In this document: positions 33,757 through 45,827 of the stretch, piece after piece
Layout of the letters: every line of letters begins with the position of its first letter
Numbering within the stretch: position 1 is the first letter of the stretch
DNA from: Cephalotus follicularis
Taxonomy: Eukaryota > Streptophyta > Magnoliopsida > Oxalidales > Cephalotaceae
Direction of reading: 5' to 3'
Assembly (NCBI GenBank): GCA_001972305.1
Contig: BDDD01000367.1
Location: 124,001-188,000, forward strand
Length of the DNA stretch: 64,000 nucleotides
Position numbers and translations under genes: made by a program
The notes under the pieces: generated by a model
The model's database searches: none
What the model saw: only the letters and a program-made list of their open reading frames with translations
What the model was told of the DNA's origin: nothing

Positions 33757-35282
33757 TGGGTCCGTGCACTGATCATGCCGGCCCCTCGTTCGAGGCAGAG
33801 GTAGGCACTCTACACCGGTGTATGATATATGATGATCACATCCTGTATCCTTACCTAGTATTATTGCTGCAGCGGTTATGATATGACGCCATGTGATTTG
33901 GCGGGGGTATGATATGACGCCATGTGATTTGGCGGGGATATGGGACCGTGATATGATTGGTACCAACATCCTCTTATATGTTTATGATTCTTTGGGCACA
34001 TTACTTTTAGATATTGGTACTGTCATTGAGATTGTTACATGGATTCTTGGGTTATTGTACTTGATGATTTTGAGCGTTCTTTTCATGGAACCATGATGAT
34101 CCTTCATTCTGTCACTTATTGGTTTTACCCAGCATGAGTTTATATTGTCGATCATATCTGCGATTACTGATATTTTATATACTCTGATTATATTGTACTC
34201 GGAAAGTCTTGAGCTTGAGTTTGTTTAATGGAATTTCTATCGTTGACACCCGAGTTTCATTTGTGGAGTCTTGTTAATGTTTATGGTAACAGTTGTGGAT
34301 CTCTTTCGATAATCTTGTTATATTCTTGACTCATGCTATATTGTGGAGCCATTTGTTGAGTATCGAGATCCCCTTTTCTTGATTTGTTTATATATTTGTG
34401 ATGCTTATTTGCATCGTGGACTTCAGTTTTACTTTGGATTTCGTTTACACATCGAGATCTTGATATCCTTTTACGATTTCGATATTTCTTTGTGATCTCG
34501 ATATCCCTTTGTAATCTCGATGTCCTTTGTGAATTATGATTTGTTATGGATCTTGATATCCTTGGTTGATTGTGACTATCCTTTTGGATCTTGATTTCAT
34601 TTATTGCTGTAGATTACATTGCATTCTACTTTGAGCTTACATCACTACTCTTTTTATTCGATATATAGTTATGGGAGATGTATTTATTGTTTCTACTCAC
34701 TTAGTCATTTGGACTAACCCCATCTCTTTTCTTTTCCTTCCAGATAGAGGTTAGATGATGGACCACGGAGGCAGGGCATGCTACCAGGATTTTAAAACAT
34801 GCATAGCAGCATTACATCACATTTTAATTAATGCACTTACTTATGTTTTATATAAACGGTTTTCTGTTATGGTTTTGCTTTTAAAAAGGGCCGAGCCCGA
34901 TATATTTACTTTATTGCTTGTTGAAATGGTTGAGGCTGAGCCCAACCTATGTTTACTGCTTTAAATTGTGGGTTACTGAGGGCTGAGCCCGGTTAAAACT
35001 GTTGATTCCTCCTTCGGGAGTGTGTTTATAAAATGTGTTTTTCTTTACAGGGGGCATAGTCCAATAAACGGATACTACATGCCCGATTTTCGTAAAAATT
35101 TAAGAGTTAGAAAAAATTTCAAAGTTTTGGGAAAAGTCAAATTTTATGGATGGTTTTTGGCAAGTCTTGAAGCGGTTTTAAGTTATAAAATCCATATGGT
35201 GACTTCCGAAAGGAAGTTGTCATGTGGAACGTCATATCCGTTCTCGGTAGGATATTGGTTATTACAGGGAACGGGTGTGACA
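33757..35282 (+). repeat. 3' LTR of L2, 5'-truncated
   Basis: Aligns by eye with L3 from about 39082 onward (phrases GTGCACTGATCATGCCGGCC, TTACCCAGCATGAGTTTATA, ACTCACTTAGTCATTTGG, GATGATGGACCACG). It contains a 31-bp tandem repeat (33877-33938) and ends GGGTGTGACA at 35282. Confidence 0.75.
33877..33938 (+). repeat. 31-bp tandem repeat, two units
   Basis: Two units beginning TATGATATGACGCCATGTG, 31 bp apart. L3 carries the same repeat with a third partial unit (39218-39290). Confidence 0.85.
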
Positions 35283-35689
35283 TTGAACCCTATTTTCTTT
35301 TCATGCTTTGAAAATATAGTTGAGTTAGAGCCCAACTCATACATATTTATAGCTTTAAATTGTCGATTGTTGATGGCTGTGGCCAATTGTGATTGAGGAG
35401 GGTTGAGCCCAATTATAAACTGCTGATTCCTCCTTCGGGAGTGTGGATATAAACTGTGTTTTTCTTTACAGGGGGCATAGTCCGATAAACGGATACTACA
35501 TGCCTGATTTTCGTAAAAATTTAAGAGTTAGAAAAATTTTCAAGTTTTGGAAAAGTTCAACTTATATTATTTTTAATTATAAGGTTTTAAGAAAATTTCA
35601 AACAGGTTTTAAGATATCACGTGGAGGCTTGCCACGTGATGGTCACATCCGCCTCGGATGGGGATGGGTGTGACATTCCGCCCCCCAAA

Positions 35690-35702
35690 TGGTATCAAAG
35701 CC
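35690..35702 (+). other. tRNA-Met-type primer site at the start of the extended caulimovirid copy
   Basis: TGGTATCAAAGCC differs by one base from the initiator tRNA-Met complement used by caulimovirids (and by many LTR elements) to prime reverse transcription. It lies just right of the L1 target duplication and about 520 bp upstream of a viral zinc-finger coding region. I infer it marks the start of the viral genome map. The alternative is a primer site belonging to L1. Confidence 0.5.
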
Positions 35703-35970
35703 AAAAACCCGATGCAATTCTGTTTATTGTTAACTGAAATTAAAGTCTAAGTTTCTAAACGTCTGGGTAGGATATCGATTTGACTATTCCTAGGTTTGTA
35801 GATACTTGTAGGTTGTTGGGGTGGTAAGGGCAGATGGAGTGTAAGTCCCGTTGAGACCATCGAAAGTATACCTCCTGAGGTATTTCTACTGAGGCAGAGG
35901 ATTGTCTTTATATTTGGACGTAGTGAAACAGAAACTTTAAAATCATTAGTAATAAATATATTGTATAGGG
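35703..35970 (+). other. Viral leader-like stretch
   Basis: No gene is supported in this 270-bp stretch between the primer site and the first recognisable coding relic. It could be leader or remnants of an upstream ORF. Confidence 0.35.
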
Positions 35971-36868
35971 CTATGTCTTCGAGAACATTTAGTGGTTCAG
36001 AAACTAGTAATAATTTAAATAGAGATAAAGAATTATATGAAGAATAAAACAATGGCAAAATAAGAAACTTCCAAAGATTTCAATCGAAGAAATTGATAAA
36101 AGAATTCAAAGAATTGATCAAACTATAAAAATCTCTAAGAATAAGCAAAATATTCAATTATTAGATAAAAAGATAAAGCAAGATAAAAAATTAAAAACAC
36201 CAAATCAAAAGATTTATAACAATTGCTATTATTGTGGAAAACCTAATCATATTGCAAAATATTGTTATACTAGATTACAAATTAAATTAGATAATGAAAG
36301 ATTAGAAGAAGTTAGGTTTGATAAAACCTATTCAACTTCAGAAGATTCAAAAGATAATTTTAATCCCAAAAATTCCCAAGAAATTAATGAATCTATTTCC
36401 CGTACTCACTCTGAAACAAAACTTATGACAATTAAAAAAGATAAGTCATTTGAAATTAATAAAGATTTAATTAAAAAGGATTTTCTTCAAGAAAAATATT
36501 GACAAAAAAGAAACAATTTCTTTAAAAAATATTCTAAAGATGAACAAAATAATATTCGAACAGCATGGTGTGAATACATGACCAAAACCAAGACTCATGT
36601 TATGTTTTTTGATTATTTACTGATTTATACTAAACCATTTGAAATCAATAAACATTTGATTAGAAAATATTTTCTTCAAGAAGAATATTTACAGAAAAGA
36701 AACAAATTCTTTAAAAAATATTCTGAAACTGAACAGAATAATATTCGAACATTATGGTATGAGTTCATGACTAAAATCACGGCTCATGTTATGTTTTTTG
36801 ATTATTTAAAAATTTACATTAATCAACAAAAAAATAAAAAAAACATTTTAAAGAAGAAAAAAATTTAG
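35971..36868 (+). pseudogene. Endogenous caulimovirid coat-protein region with zinc finger, broken
   Basis: A Lys/Asn/Ile-rich frame contains the knuckle CYYCGKPNHIAKYC (CX2CX4HX4C, 36224-36265) typical of pararetroviral coat proteins. Downstream, a segment of 63 residues occurs twice (units starting 36481 and 36670, period 189 bp). Breaks include TAA at about 36044 and TGA at 36500-36502. The frame ends at 36868 and A-rich DNA continues to L3. No movement-protein relic is recognised upstream. Confidence 0.7.
36481..36850 (+). repeat. 189-bp in-frame tandem duplication in the viral coat-protein region
   Basis: Two units starting TTTTCTTCAAGAA at 36481 and 36670. Both contain CATGTTATGTTTTTTGATTA near their ends. 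The period is 63 codons, so the duplication kept the frame. Divergence is moderate, so it is older than the nearby LTR insertions may be. Confidence 0.8.
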
Positions 36869-37044
36869 AAGAAAATAATTATTTTCCTAAGGAAGAAACT
36901 TTTAAAAATAAAAATTTAGAAAAGATAATTAAAAAATTTAAAGAAAACAAACACTTTTTAATAAATCAAACTACTGATAACAAAGTTATTACGTGACACC
37001 CCGTGTCACATTTACGATGTTGTCGTACAAAGGACTGGAGCACA

Positions 37045-37089
<45 letters not shown>

Positions 37090-37159
37090 CATCATCATCA
37101 TCATTTCCATTTTTATTAATATTATTATGTTTGAAATTTGAAGGAAAAAAAAGGGGCCA

Positions 37160-37233
37160 GGCGCGTCTAGAAGGCGCTAGATGTGCCATGCAAATAAATA
37201 AAACAAATGCACACGGGCACTAGGTGCCCGTGT
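37160..37233 (+). other. Paired hairpins near the 5' end of L3
   Basis: The first, at 37160-37177, is an imperfect GGCGC..GCGC hairpin around TCTAGA. The second, at 37211-37233, has a perfect 10-bp stem (ACACGGGCAC with GTGCCCGTGT) and TAG loop. Two hairpins occupy the same place in L4 (43057-43130) with different stem sequences. They may be RNA structures in the leader of the element transcript. Confidence 0.6.
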
Positions 37234-39217
37234 GATGAAAGCGGTGAGACAGAGAGAGAGTTGACGAGGGAGAGGGGGTTTGATGCCGGAGAAGACGCCG
37301 GGAAAGGCACCGGAGGCCGAGAAAAGGCGACATGACCTTCACTACCAGGTATTCCTCTTTCTTCTCCCACTTTCTTCTACCTTCTTTCCTGTTCTTTTTC
37401 CTCTGCAGTCACTGTCACTGCGCGTTCGCAGCCGATGTTGTCACGGATGGAGCCTGTCTTTGTCTAGAAGATCGGCTCTACCCATCTTGACAGCAGTTGA
37501 GGCGTTATTCGGCCAGAATCGGCCGGATTTTGGCTGTTGAATCAACTGAACGAGTTGACTCGCTGCTGCCTCTAACGCCGTGTTTTACGCCGAGTCCCGG
37601 CGAGTCTTGGTCGTCAATGAGTAGCCTGAAGGTTGGGGAAGCCTATGGTGGCAATACCGGAGCAATGGCGTCTTGGCCAGAGGTCCGGCACGGCGATAGC
37701 CGCCGATTCTCGGCGAGTTACGGGCGGAGACGCATAGTATGAGTCTCGTGGACACCTTTTTGTGAGGTGGTCAGAATTGTTGGATGACCAGCGAGTTGAC
37801 TCAGTGAGTCAAACTCACTACCGGCGGTGGTTGCCCGTTCCCGGGCGAGTCATAGTGAGTTTCGATCAGTGATGTGTTGATCAACGGTTATGGAGGGTCG
37901 GTTTTGGGTGTCGCCGGAACTTCGCCAGGTTGGTCGGAGTTTCGATTACGACGGTGTTATGCTTTTAGTGTGTAGGTCTTAACGATACGTGTTATGTTAA
38001 TGCAATGTGAAGGATGGTGGACTATGGAAACGATGACAGGAATCTGATAGTTGATTCAAAGCTTAAAGGTGTTAGTCCGTGGTAGTAATCGGCATTGATA
38101 TTGTGAGTAGAACATCTCCTTCTTTACTTTATCTTATTTGTTCTTGATATTCCTTGATGATGGATATTAATAATATTCGAATGTTGACGATAGCCTGTTG
38201 TTGATTTCTATGATTTGTGATATGTCGATTCCATAATTTTTCTTGGAATCCATTATTGGTATTTCGATTGAATGTTCATATTGATATGACTTGTTAATAG
38301 TAGATTTGAAATCAATTCCTTAATCGTTTGCTTTGAGCCCTCTGTTGGTATTCCGATTGAATGTTCACATTGATATGAGACCTTGTGATCGTATATTCAT
38401 TTCACCTCGCAATGTCGTATCCGCATTGGCTCTTATGGACATATATTGTTTTTGTTGCTACTGTTATATTCATTCTAGATTCGTGTTGTCATGTTTGAGT
38501 TTTGTTGTTAGGTATGTGACCTTTTGTGGTTCTCTTATGAAATGGCTATTGAGGGTCGGATTTGTTGATTTGGATTGGTTTCTGTATTGTTATACTTGAG
38601 CTTTGTTGTTGATAGCGTTGAGAAATTCATTATTTGAGAGTCCTATTGTTTTCATATGTGCCCTGTTTTATTATGATTGTGATATTGTTCGGGAATCGTA
38701 TCCCGTTGTCTTTTCTATTCATGATTTGTGATATGATTTCGAGCGGGTATATGCTCGATGTTCTGGGTGACTTGGTCACCTTCTCACATTTGTGATATCG
38801 TGACTTGTCATATTGTTATCCTATGTTATACTCTGATGCTTGGTACCGGGTTTCTGATATGTATTACCGGTCCAAGGAGAGGTATATGTTCGACGCTCAA
38901 TTCTACTTAGCAGGCCCATTGGTCTATGATGGGGTGTTATGTGGAAACTGCCCCGGGTTCCATACCTGGATCTGCGGCATACTATTGTCTATGATGGTAT
39001 GCTGAGTGTGAGTGCAGCAGAGCTGCTCCATTACCCTCATATTGGACTGTGTTTGGTTACTGGATGTATATATGATTTTCGGATGAGGGCTGGGTCCATG
39101 CACTGATCATGCCGGCCCCTCGGACGAGGCAAAGGCATAGGCACTCTATACCAGTATATGAAGGATGTGTACAGTCCTGTAGTCTATGGCCTATTTATAT
39201 ATTATGGCTGCAGTGGT

Positions 39218-39290
39218 TATGATATGACGCCATGTGATTTGGCGGGGTTATGATATGACGCCATGTGATTTGACGGGGTTATGATATGAG
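39218..39290 (+). repeat. 31-bp tandem repeat in L3
   Basis: Two full units and the start of a third (TATGATATGACGCCATG at 39218 and 39249, TATGATATGAG at 39280). Matches the repeat at 33877 in L2. Confidence 0.8.
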
Positions 39291-40884
39291 GTAGTGACAT
39301 GATTGGTACCAGCATCCTCTTATATTTTGTTTGTTTATGACTCTTTGGGCACATATTACATTCTTGATATTGATACTGTCATTTGAGTTATGATCATATC
39401 TTTAAGCTTTGATATCTAGATACTTGATATTATTGTGACTCTCATATACTTGATTATTGCCTTGAGTATGATACTTGTTCAGTGGAGTTCTTTGTTGAGT
39501 CACCGGTTATTTCATTGTGAGTCTATCGTATTGTATAGTATTGACTTAATCATTGAGATTGTTTAATGGATTCTTGCGTTATTGTATTTGATGAGTTTGA
39601 GCGTTCTTTCATGGAGCCATGATGGTCTTTCATTTCTGTCACTTATTGGTTTTACCCAGCATGAGTTTATATTCTCGATCATATCCGTGATTATTGATAT
39701 TTTATATACTCTGATTTTATTGTACTTGGAAAGTCTTGAGCTTGAGTTTGTTCAACGGAACTTTTATCGTTGACATCCGAGTTTCATTTATGGAGATTTG
39801 TTAATGTCTATGTTCATATTTGTGGAAATTGATTGTTAAACAATGAGATCTTGTTACCCTTGCAGATCTTTTATGGATATTGATTACATTCATGATTCAT
39901 GTTGTATAGTGTAGCCATTTCTTGAATATTGAGATTCCTTCCCCAGATTTCTTTTACATTGATGATTCTCACTTATATCGTGGATTTCATTTATATTGTG
40001 CATTTCATTTACACCTCAAGAATATTGATATCGCCTTGTGATCTTGATATTCCTTTGTGGTCTTGATATCCCTTTGTGGTCTCGGTATCCTAAGTGGATC
40101 TTGATTTCCTTTGAGGATCTTTTCGTCCTTTGTGGATCATGAATTCTTATGGATCTTGATTTCTTTTGTGATCCTTGAATTCATTTCTTACTTTGGATTT
40201 ACTTTGCATTATACTTTGAGCTGATATCATTTTTCTTTATTCGGTATATAATTATGAGAGATGTATCTATTATTTCTACTCACTTAGTCATTTGGACTAA
40301 CCCCCTCCTTTTTCTTTCCCTCTTCCAGATAGAGGCAAGATGATTGTTAGACCTATTCAGTGGATGATGGACCACGAGGGCAGGGCATGCTACCAGGATT
40401 TCAACACATGCATAGCATAACTACATCAACATTTAATTTATGCATTTACTTATGTTTTTATATAAACGGTATTTCTTTTATGGTTTTGCTTTTAAAAGGC
40501 CGAGCCCTATATATTTATGCTTCTTGCTTTGATTATATGGTTGAGGTTGAGCCCAACTCATGTTTATTGTTTTAAATTATGGATTTCTGAGGGCTGAGCC
40601 CATTTAAAATCAACTGATTCCTCCTTCGGGAGCGTGGATATAAACTGTGTTTTTATTTACAGGGGGCATAATCCGATAAACGGATACTACATGCCCGTTT
40701 TTTGTAAAATTTTAAAAGTTATAAAAATTTTCAAGTTTTTGGAAAAAAGTTTAACTTCTTGATTTTTAAGTTTAAAGTGGTTTTATAAAAATCATGTGGT
40801 GACTTCCGAAAGGAAGTTATCATGTGGAATGTCATATCCGTTCTCGGTAGGATACCGGTTTTTTTGTCGGGGATGGGTGTGACA

Positions 40885-42942
40885 TATTTAAAATACTTAC
40901 CCTTTGTCTAAAGAAGTTGAAATGAGTAAAATTCAAACAACTCCTTTACAAAGTGAAAAAATTGAGAAAATTGATGAACAAATTTCTGATGAAAAAATAC
41001 AAACAAATCCTTTTCAATTAAAAATTTTAAAAATTGAGATACCATTAACTATACATGAAATTGATAAAATTAATTCCAATGAAGAGACTGAATGCTTTCA
41101 ACATTCAGATTCTTCAATACAAATTCAACAAATTAATAATTCTTCTTAAGACTCTGAACAAGAATCTGATGATAATAAAAAATTAGAAGTTCATACACTA
41201 AAAATTCCAGATGTCCACATTTCTAATGATGGCATTTGCATCAAACAAACATTAATCTTAGTTAAAGATTTAGACATAGGAAAAATCCTAGGTCAACCAT
41301 TTTTAGAACTTATTAAACCATTGAAGGTAGAAAATAAATGAATCATAACAAAAATATTTCAAAAACCTATTATTAACGAAATCAATCTTTTAAAAACTAT
41401 TTTAGAAATATTGTCCTTATTCAAAGAACATTCAATAAATTTGATAAAATCAAAAGAAAATCATTTGTATTTTATGAAACAAGAAATATTAATTCAAAAC
41501 TTTGAACAAATTAATTCATTGAAAAATAGCATAATTAATAATCTTTGTTCAGATCTTCTCAATGCTTTTTGGCATAGGAAACGTCATGTGGTGTCATTAC
41601 CATATGAAAAAGATTTTTCTGAACAAAACATTCTTATTAAAGCAAGACCAATCCAAATGACTTATGAATTAATTCATGAATTATTAATTAGGCCTAGCAA
41701 ATCCCCTTGGAATTGTACAGTCTTTTATGTCAATTTAGGAACACCAAGATTAGTCATAAATTATAAACCATTAAACACTGCTTTACAATGTATTAGACAT
41801 CATATTCTAAACAAAAAATATTTGTTAAAAAGATTAACTGAAACAAAAATATTTTTGAAATTTGATTTAAAGTCGGGATTCTGGCAATTACATATTCAAG
41901 AAAATTATAGATACAAAACTGATTTTACTACTCTCTTTGAGCATTACGAATGGAATATTATGACATTCGATCCCAGTGAATTCCAAAAAATTATGAATGA
42001 CAATTTTAACCCATTTTCAAATATATACATTGATGATATTTAAATATTTTCAAATTACATAGATCAACACTTTAAACATTTGTATACGTTTTACAAAATT
42101 ATTCAAACAAATGGATTAGTATTATATGAAACTAAATTAGAATTAGTTATTACAAATATTAGGTTTCTTTGTTATGATCAAAGAACTATTACACCCATTC
42201 AAATATTTATTTTGTTTACTGAAAAATTTCTAGACATTATTTTATATAAAAAACAATTACAAAGAATTTTAGGAATTTTAAATTATATTTTAAACCTCCA
42301 AGATTTATGTACTCCATTATACCAAGGATTAATAAATAAAAACACTCAATCAATTAAACAAATCAAAATTTATCTTAAGAAATTCCTTATTTATATTTAG
42401 CATCTCCCTTAGCATTTAAGATTGTTGAAACAAATACTTCAGACAATGGTAGTAATTTAAAACAATTAGTAGATAACAAAGAACAATTAGTACAATTACC
42501 AGCTTTATATTCTGTATTTTATATTATTTTTTTAATGACTCTCAATTCAATACTAACCAAAGATGTCAACAAGCTTTTTCAAGATTGCAGAAAATTATAT
42601 CCATTTTTTGAGGTCAATCAAATCCATTACAAGTCTCTATCTCCTACTGAGATAGAAAAAAGAAATTTGACTCATGCATTTCTGCAAAGGAATAAAACAC
42701 TTGAAAAACATTTAAGATCATTGTTTACGCTTAAAAAATTTTCTTGCATACGAAACCATTGAATTTTATTCATGTGTACATGAAAACACTTTCTATTCAA
42801 ATCATTCTATGGATAAAAGAATTTTTTTTTCCAAAAACTTTTATTTGCAAAACCATCTTCCTATTTATTTACAGGAAATGGAATATATTGAAGCTACTTT
42901 ATCTCCCACTGAGATAAAGAAAAATATGAGTGATACTTTGTC
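40885..42942 (+). pseudogene. Endogenous caulimovirid, extended copy: protease, RT and RNase H region, broken
   Basis: Fragments in order: a Glu/Lys/Ile-rich linker (40904-41149), protease-proximal segment, RT (RHVVSLPYEKDF; SPWNCTVFYV; TPRLVINYKPLN; KTDFTTLFEHYEWNIMTFD; YIDDI near 42025) and an RNase H-like tail (42080-42762). Interruptions seen: stops at 41147-41149, about 41338 and 42041, and frame changes. It is homologous to copies 1 and 2 and extends further downstream than either. The terminal part carries the LSPTEI repeat, into which L4 has inserted (left side TTGTC, 42938-42942). Confidence 0.75.
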
Positions 42943-43056
42943 TGTGACACCCCGTGTCACTTTTCCGTGATTGACGTGAGAATGACGTGAGTGTATTATT
43001 ATAGTTATTATTATTATTAATTATTATTATAAAAAAAATAAAAAAAAAGAAGTGAA

Positions 43057-43130
43057 GTGCCCGGCGCTTTCTAGAAAGCGCCAGGCACTTCAGAAATTAA
43101 AAGAGAAAGGACGCGGGCGCATAGCGCCCG
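43057..43130 (+). other. Paired hairpins near the 5' end of L4
   Basis: The first, 43057-43088, has the perfect 20-bp palindrome GGCGCTTTCTAGAAAGCGCC extended by GTGCC/GGCAC after one mismatch. The second, 43114-43130, has stem CGGGCGC with GCGCCCG and loop ATA. Against L3, one pair in the second stem changes from A-T (GGCAC/GTGCC) to G-C (GGCGC/GCGCC), as expected if pairing is kept. Confidence 0.65.
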
Positions 43131-44274
43131 TGCCATTGATGGCGATAGAGAGTGATGCAGAGAGTGGGAGAGATGGTGGCGAACGGGGACCTGTGACAGG
43201 AGAGGGAGTGCGACGGCGAGCTTCATGGCTGGTAAGTCTCCTTCCTCTTTTTTTTTTCTTTCCTCCTCTTCTCCTCTGCCACCACTGCCGTTGCTCCCCC
43301 ACCTACGCCATCATCGCCATTTTTGTGCCAAGTGAGAAGACACAGAGATAAGAAACGGGAAACAGAGAGAGAGGAGACGAGCCGGTGCTAGCCTCCGCCG
43401 CCGTTCATGGACGAGAGTCACTCTTCCTCTTCCTCACTATCTTCATTCTTCTCCACCAACGCCGAAGCTTGAAGCTTCCATTTCGGCGATACTCTTCCCA
43501 CCGTAGTAGGCGCTATTGATGAAAGCTCGGTGGCGCTTGAGGGAGCTGTCACTACAGTAGTGGCGGATTATGAAGAAGCTGAAGGAAGTAGCAGATTGAC
43601 GACGCTCTTGTAAGTCTTCCCAGTTTGCAGGCTCTCCAATTTGCCAGCTACTGTTAACTGGTACAATCTTATATACATATGTTTTGAATTTCATTTTGAA
43701 TAATTATATGGATTGTTGGAAATGGTTTGTATGAATATGAATATTGGAATGAATTTAAAGATGTGTTAAAATTGAAGTTGTTATCTTGGTTAAACCTTCC
43801 ATTATTCTCCTGTAAATTTTGACTTTGACAAGAAATAAGGAAGGCAGATTTTTGTTGCTGTTAAAGGTGGATATATGTGTTAGTAAATTGAAGGATGAAT
43901 TCTTGGGTTTTCAAGGATGATTAAAAATGTTAATGAGTTGCAATTACATGAATATGATGTTAGATTAATAGTTTAAGATATAAGAAAGTAAGTTCAGTTA
44001 ATTTTTGTAAAAATGTTTATGGTTAAATAGGTTGAGTATGGGATTAATATGGTTGGAAGGTGAGTATGAAAATATGGATGGATTTAATAATTAAGGTCGA
44101 TTTAACTATGCCCACATGCATAGAATCTATTAACTAGAAGACATGATCCATAAAAGTGTAATGCGTAATAAGATTTTGAATGTAGAGGAGTATGTTAAAT
44201 GATAGATGGTAATGGTAAGGAATTTAAATGAATGATTGGTTGATATCGGCAATTATAGCCGTTATGTCGTCGAA

Positions 44275-44885
44275 ATGACGATTTTATCACTTTTTGGACC
44301 TAGAGTGGTCCGATTGACTTGAAATTTTAATGGTAGACCTTAGGATAGGTTTAAATATTACCTGTAAAGTTTTGCACTAGACAGAGTTGGTTTGGACCGA
44401 AAAGTGTGAAGTTACGCTAAAATCATTTTGAAAGGGTGATTTTACAAAGGAGCTTATAGCTCTGATTATCCATTTGAAATGATTTTTTGAAGAGAAGACT
44501 CTTAGATATGTTTAAACACATTCCTGAAAGGTTGGTGTCAAACGGATATGATTTTGGCCAAAAAGTTTCGTTTTTGCAGTTTTTACGGAAAAATAGCTCA
44601 AACCTTAGTTTTTCAAAACAGCTCATAGCTCCAGTCATCAGTTTGATCTTATTTTTACGTGGTAGACTCTTGGGGTAGGAATAAACACATTTTCCAAAGT
44701 TTCAATGCCATTAGACCTTTAAAATTGGTAAAAAGGGTGTTAACTTTGCTTTTGCGGAAAACTCATTTAACAATGACTTTACAAAGGAAACTAAAGCTCA
44801 GCTTGTCGGTTTCAGTCGAGTTTCAAATGACAGACTACTGGGATCTTTTAAATATGATATGGAAAGTTTCACTTTGAAACGACAT
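44275..44885 (+). repeat. Degenerate ~175-bp tandem repeat in L4
   Basis: Phrases such as AGCTCATAGCTC, RGACTCTTRG and AAACACATTYC recur at about 44450, 44630 and 44790, with a weaker unit near 44275. Units are non-coding in all frames. Similar blocks occur in LTRs of some plant Gypsy elements; I do not see it in L1 or L3. Confidence 0.6.
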
Positions 44886-45827
44886 GTTAATGCATAAGTA
44901 GTCCATACGTGTATTCATGCAGATTTAAAGATATGATCAATGATAGTGGAGCTTCCAGTCCATGACGGGGAATCTGATAGTCGAACTAGATTTCAGCATC
45001 CAGTGAGACGCGGATCTTGTAGCTAATCCAGAGCATCGAGGGACTAGTTCGCGGGGGTTATGACATTGATACAGTGAGTGGGACATTCCCTTCCTTTGCT
45101 TTACTTTGAGATTCTTGTTTATTGAATGTGCCCTGTTGTCTATTTTATATTATGATTCGGTTGGGATCTGTATGCCCGTATGTCCTTTGTTAAACATATT
45201 TCTTGAATTGAATAGAGTCATTGATTACTTGAGCAGGATTTGAATTCCCATATGTCTTAAGTTGAGCATGTTTATTGATTCTTATGTGTCAGATTGTTGG
45301 TGACTAGATCACCCTTTTGTGTTACGTATCATTGTGTTTGTGATATTGTGATTGATGTTTGTTTCATATCATGACTCGGTTGAGATTTGTATCTTGTATG
45401 TTTTATGTTGAGCATGTCATGTGATTGAGACACAGTTCCGAGCATAGAGTGTTCTAGCTCTGGGTGACTGGGTCACCTTCCAATTTACTTATCATTGTGA
45501 GTTGTGATATCGTATTTGTGCTCTGATGCTGGTACCAGTGATATGTCAGATCAGCTATTGGTCCAGGGTGAGGTGTATATTCGACGCTCAATTCTCCTTA
45601 GCAAGCCCATTGGTCTATGATGGGGTGTTATGTGGGATCTGCCCCTGGGTTTCATACATGGATCTGCAGTATACTATTGTCTATGATGGTATGCTGAGTG
45701 TGAGTGCAACAGAGCTGCTCTGTCGCCTACCCCTTGTACCCAGTTTCAGCTATTGTGCACCAGTGATGGTGTACCAGATTTTGTGCACTGGATATTGTGC
45801 ACCGGATTCAGATGGTTTGTATAATAG

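Larger units (their letters stand above)
30490..35282 (+). mobile_element. L2: young non-autonomous LTR element of the same family, nested in L1
   Basis: Flanked by TTGAA (30485-30489 and 35283-35287). The 5' LTR is 30490-31115 (TGTGACACCCCGTG...GGGTGTGACA) followed by an initiator tRNA-Met primer site. The 3' LTR part recognisable by homology to L3 runs from about 33757 to 35282. The stretch 30588-31115 and its partner 34755-35282 differ at only about five positions by my count, so this is the youngest insertion here. The 5' LTR lacks the middle that the 3' LTR has, while the 3' LTR seems to lack its own 5' start, so deletions or recombination followed insertion. The internal region has no recognisable gag or pol, as in LARD-type elements. 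Confidence 0.8.
28114..35675 (+). mobile_element. L1: solo LTR of a long-LTR family, split by nested element L2
   Basis: L1 occupies 28114-30489 and 35288-35675. It begins TGTGACACCCCGTG and ends GATGGGTGTGACA, with the 5-bp duplication TTCCG on both sides (28109-28113, 35676-35680). L2 sits inside it with its own duplication TTGAA. Removing L2, the LTR is about 2.76 kb. It contains a TAA/TTA microsatellite near its 5' end, a GGCGAGGG-type repeat and a 28-bp minisatellite. No internal region follows, so it is read as a solo LTR. A caution: TGGTATCAAAGCC lies 14 bp past the end and could be its own primer site if it were a 5' LTR. Confidence 0.75.
36992..40884 (+). mobile_element. L3: solo LTR (3.9 kb) inserted in the viral locus
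   Basis: Starts CGTGACACCCCGTGTCAC (first T mutated to C) and ends GGGATGGGTGTGACA. Flanks are TATTA on the left and TATTT on the right, a 4/5 duplication. It has the microsatellite, a GC-rich paired-hairpin block near the 5' end, a short ATG frame ending at a CAGGTATTC donor-like site (~37350), and the conserved 3' section shared with L1, L2 and L4. No internal genes. The viral sequence interrupted here resumes at 40885. Confidence 0.8.

Noticed and set aside
36989..37223. ORFs with poly-Asn or poly-Leu
   Set aside because: Translation of the TTA/TAA microsatellite.
37280..37742. Possible captured host exon in L3 (MMPEKTPGKAPEAEKRR...)
   Set aside because: The frame is low complexity and Pro/Arg-rich, with no domain; a differing ORF occupies the same place in L4. 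Kept only as part of the LTR 5' region.
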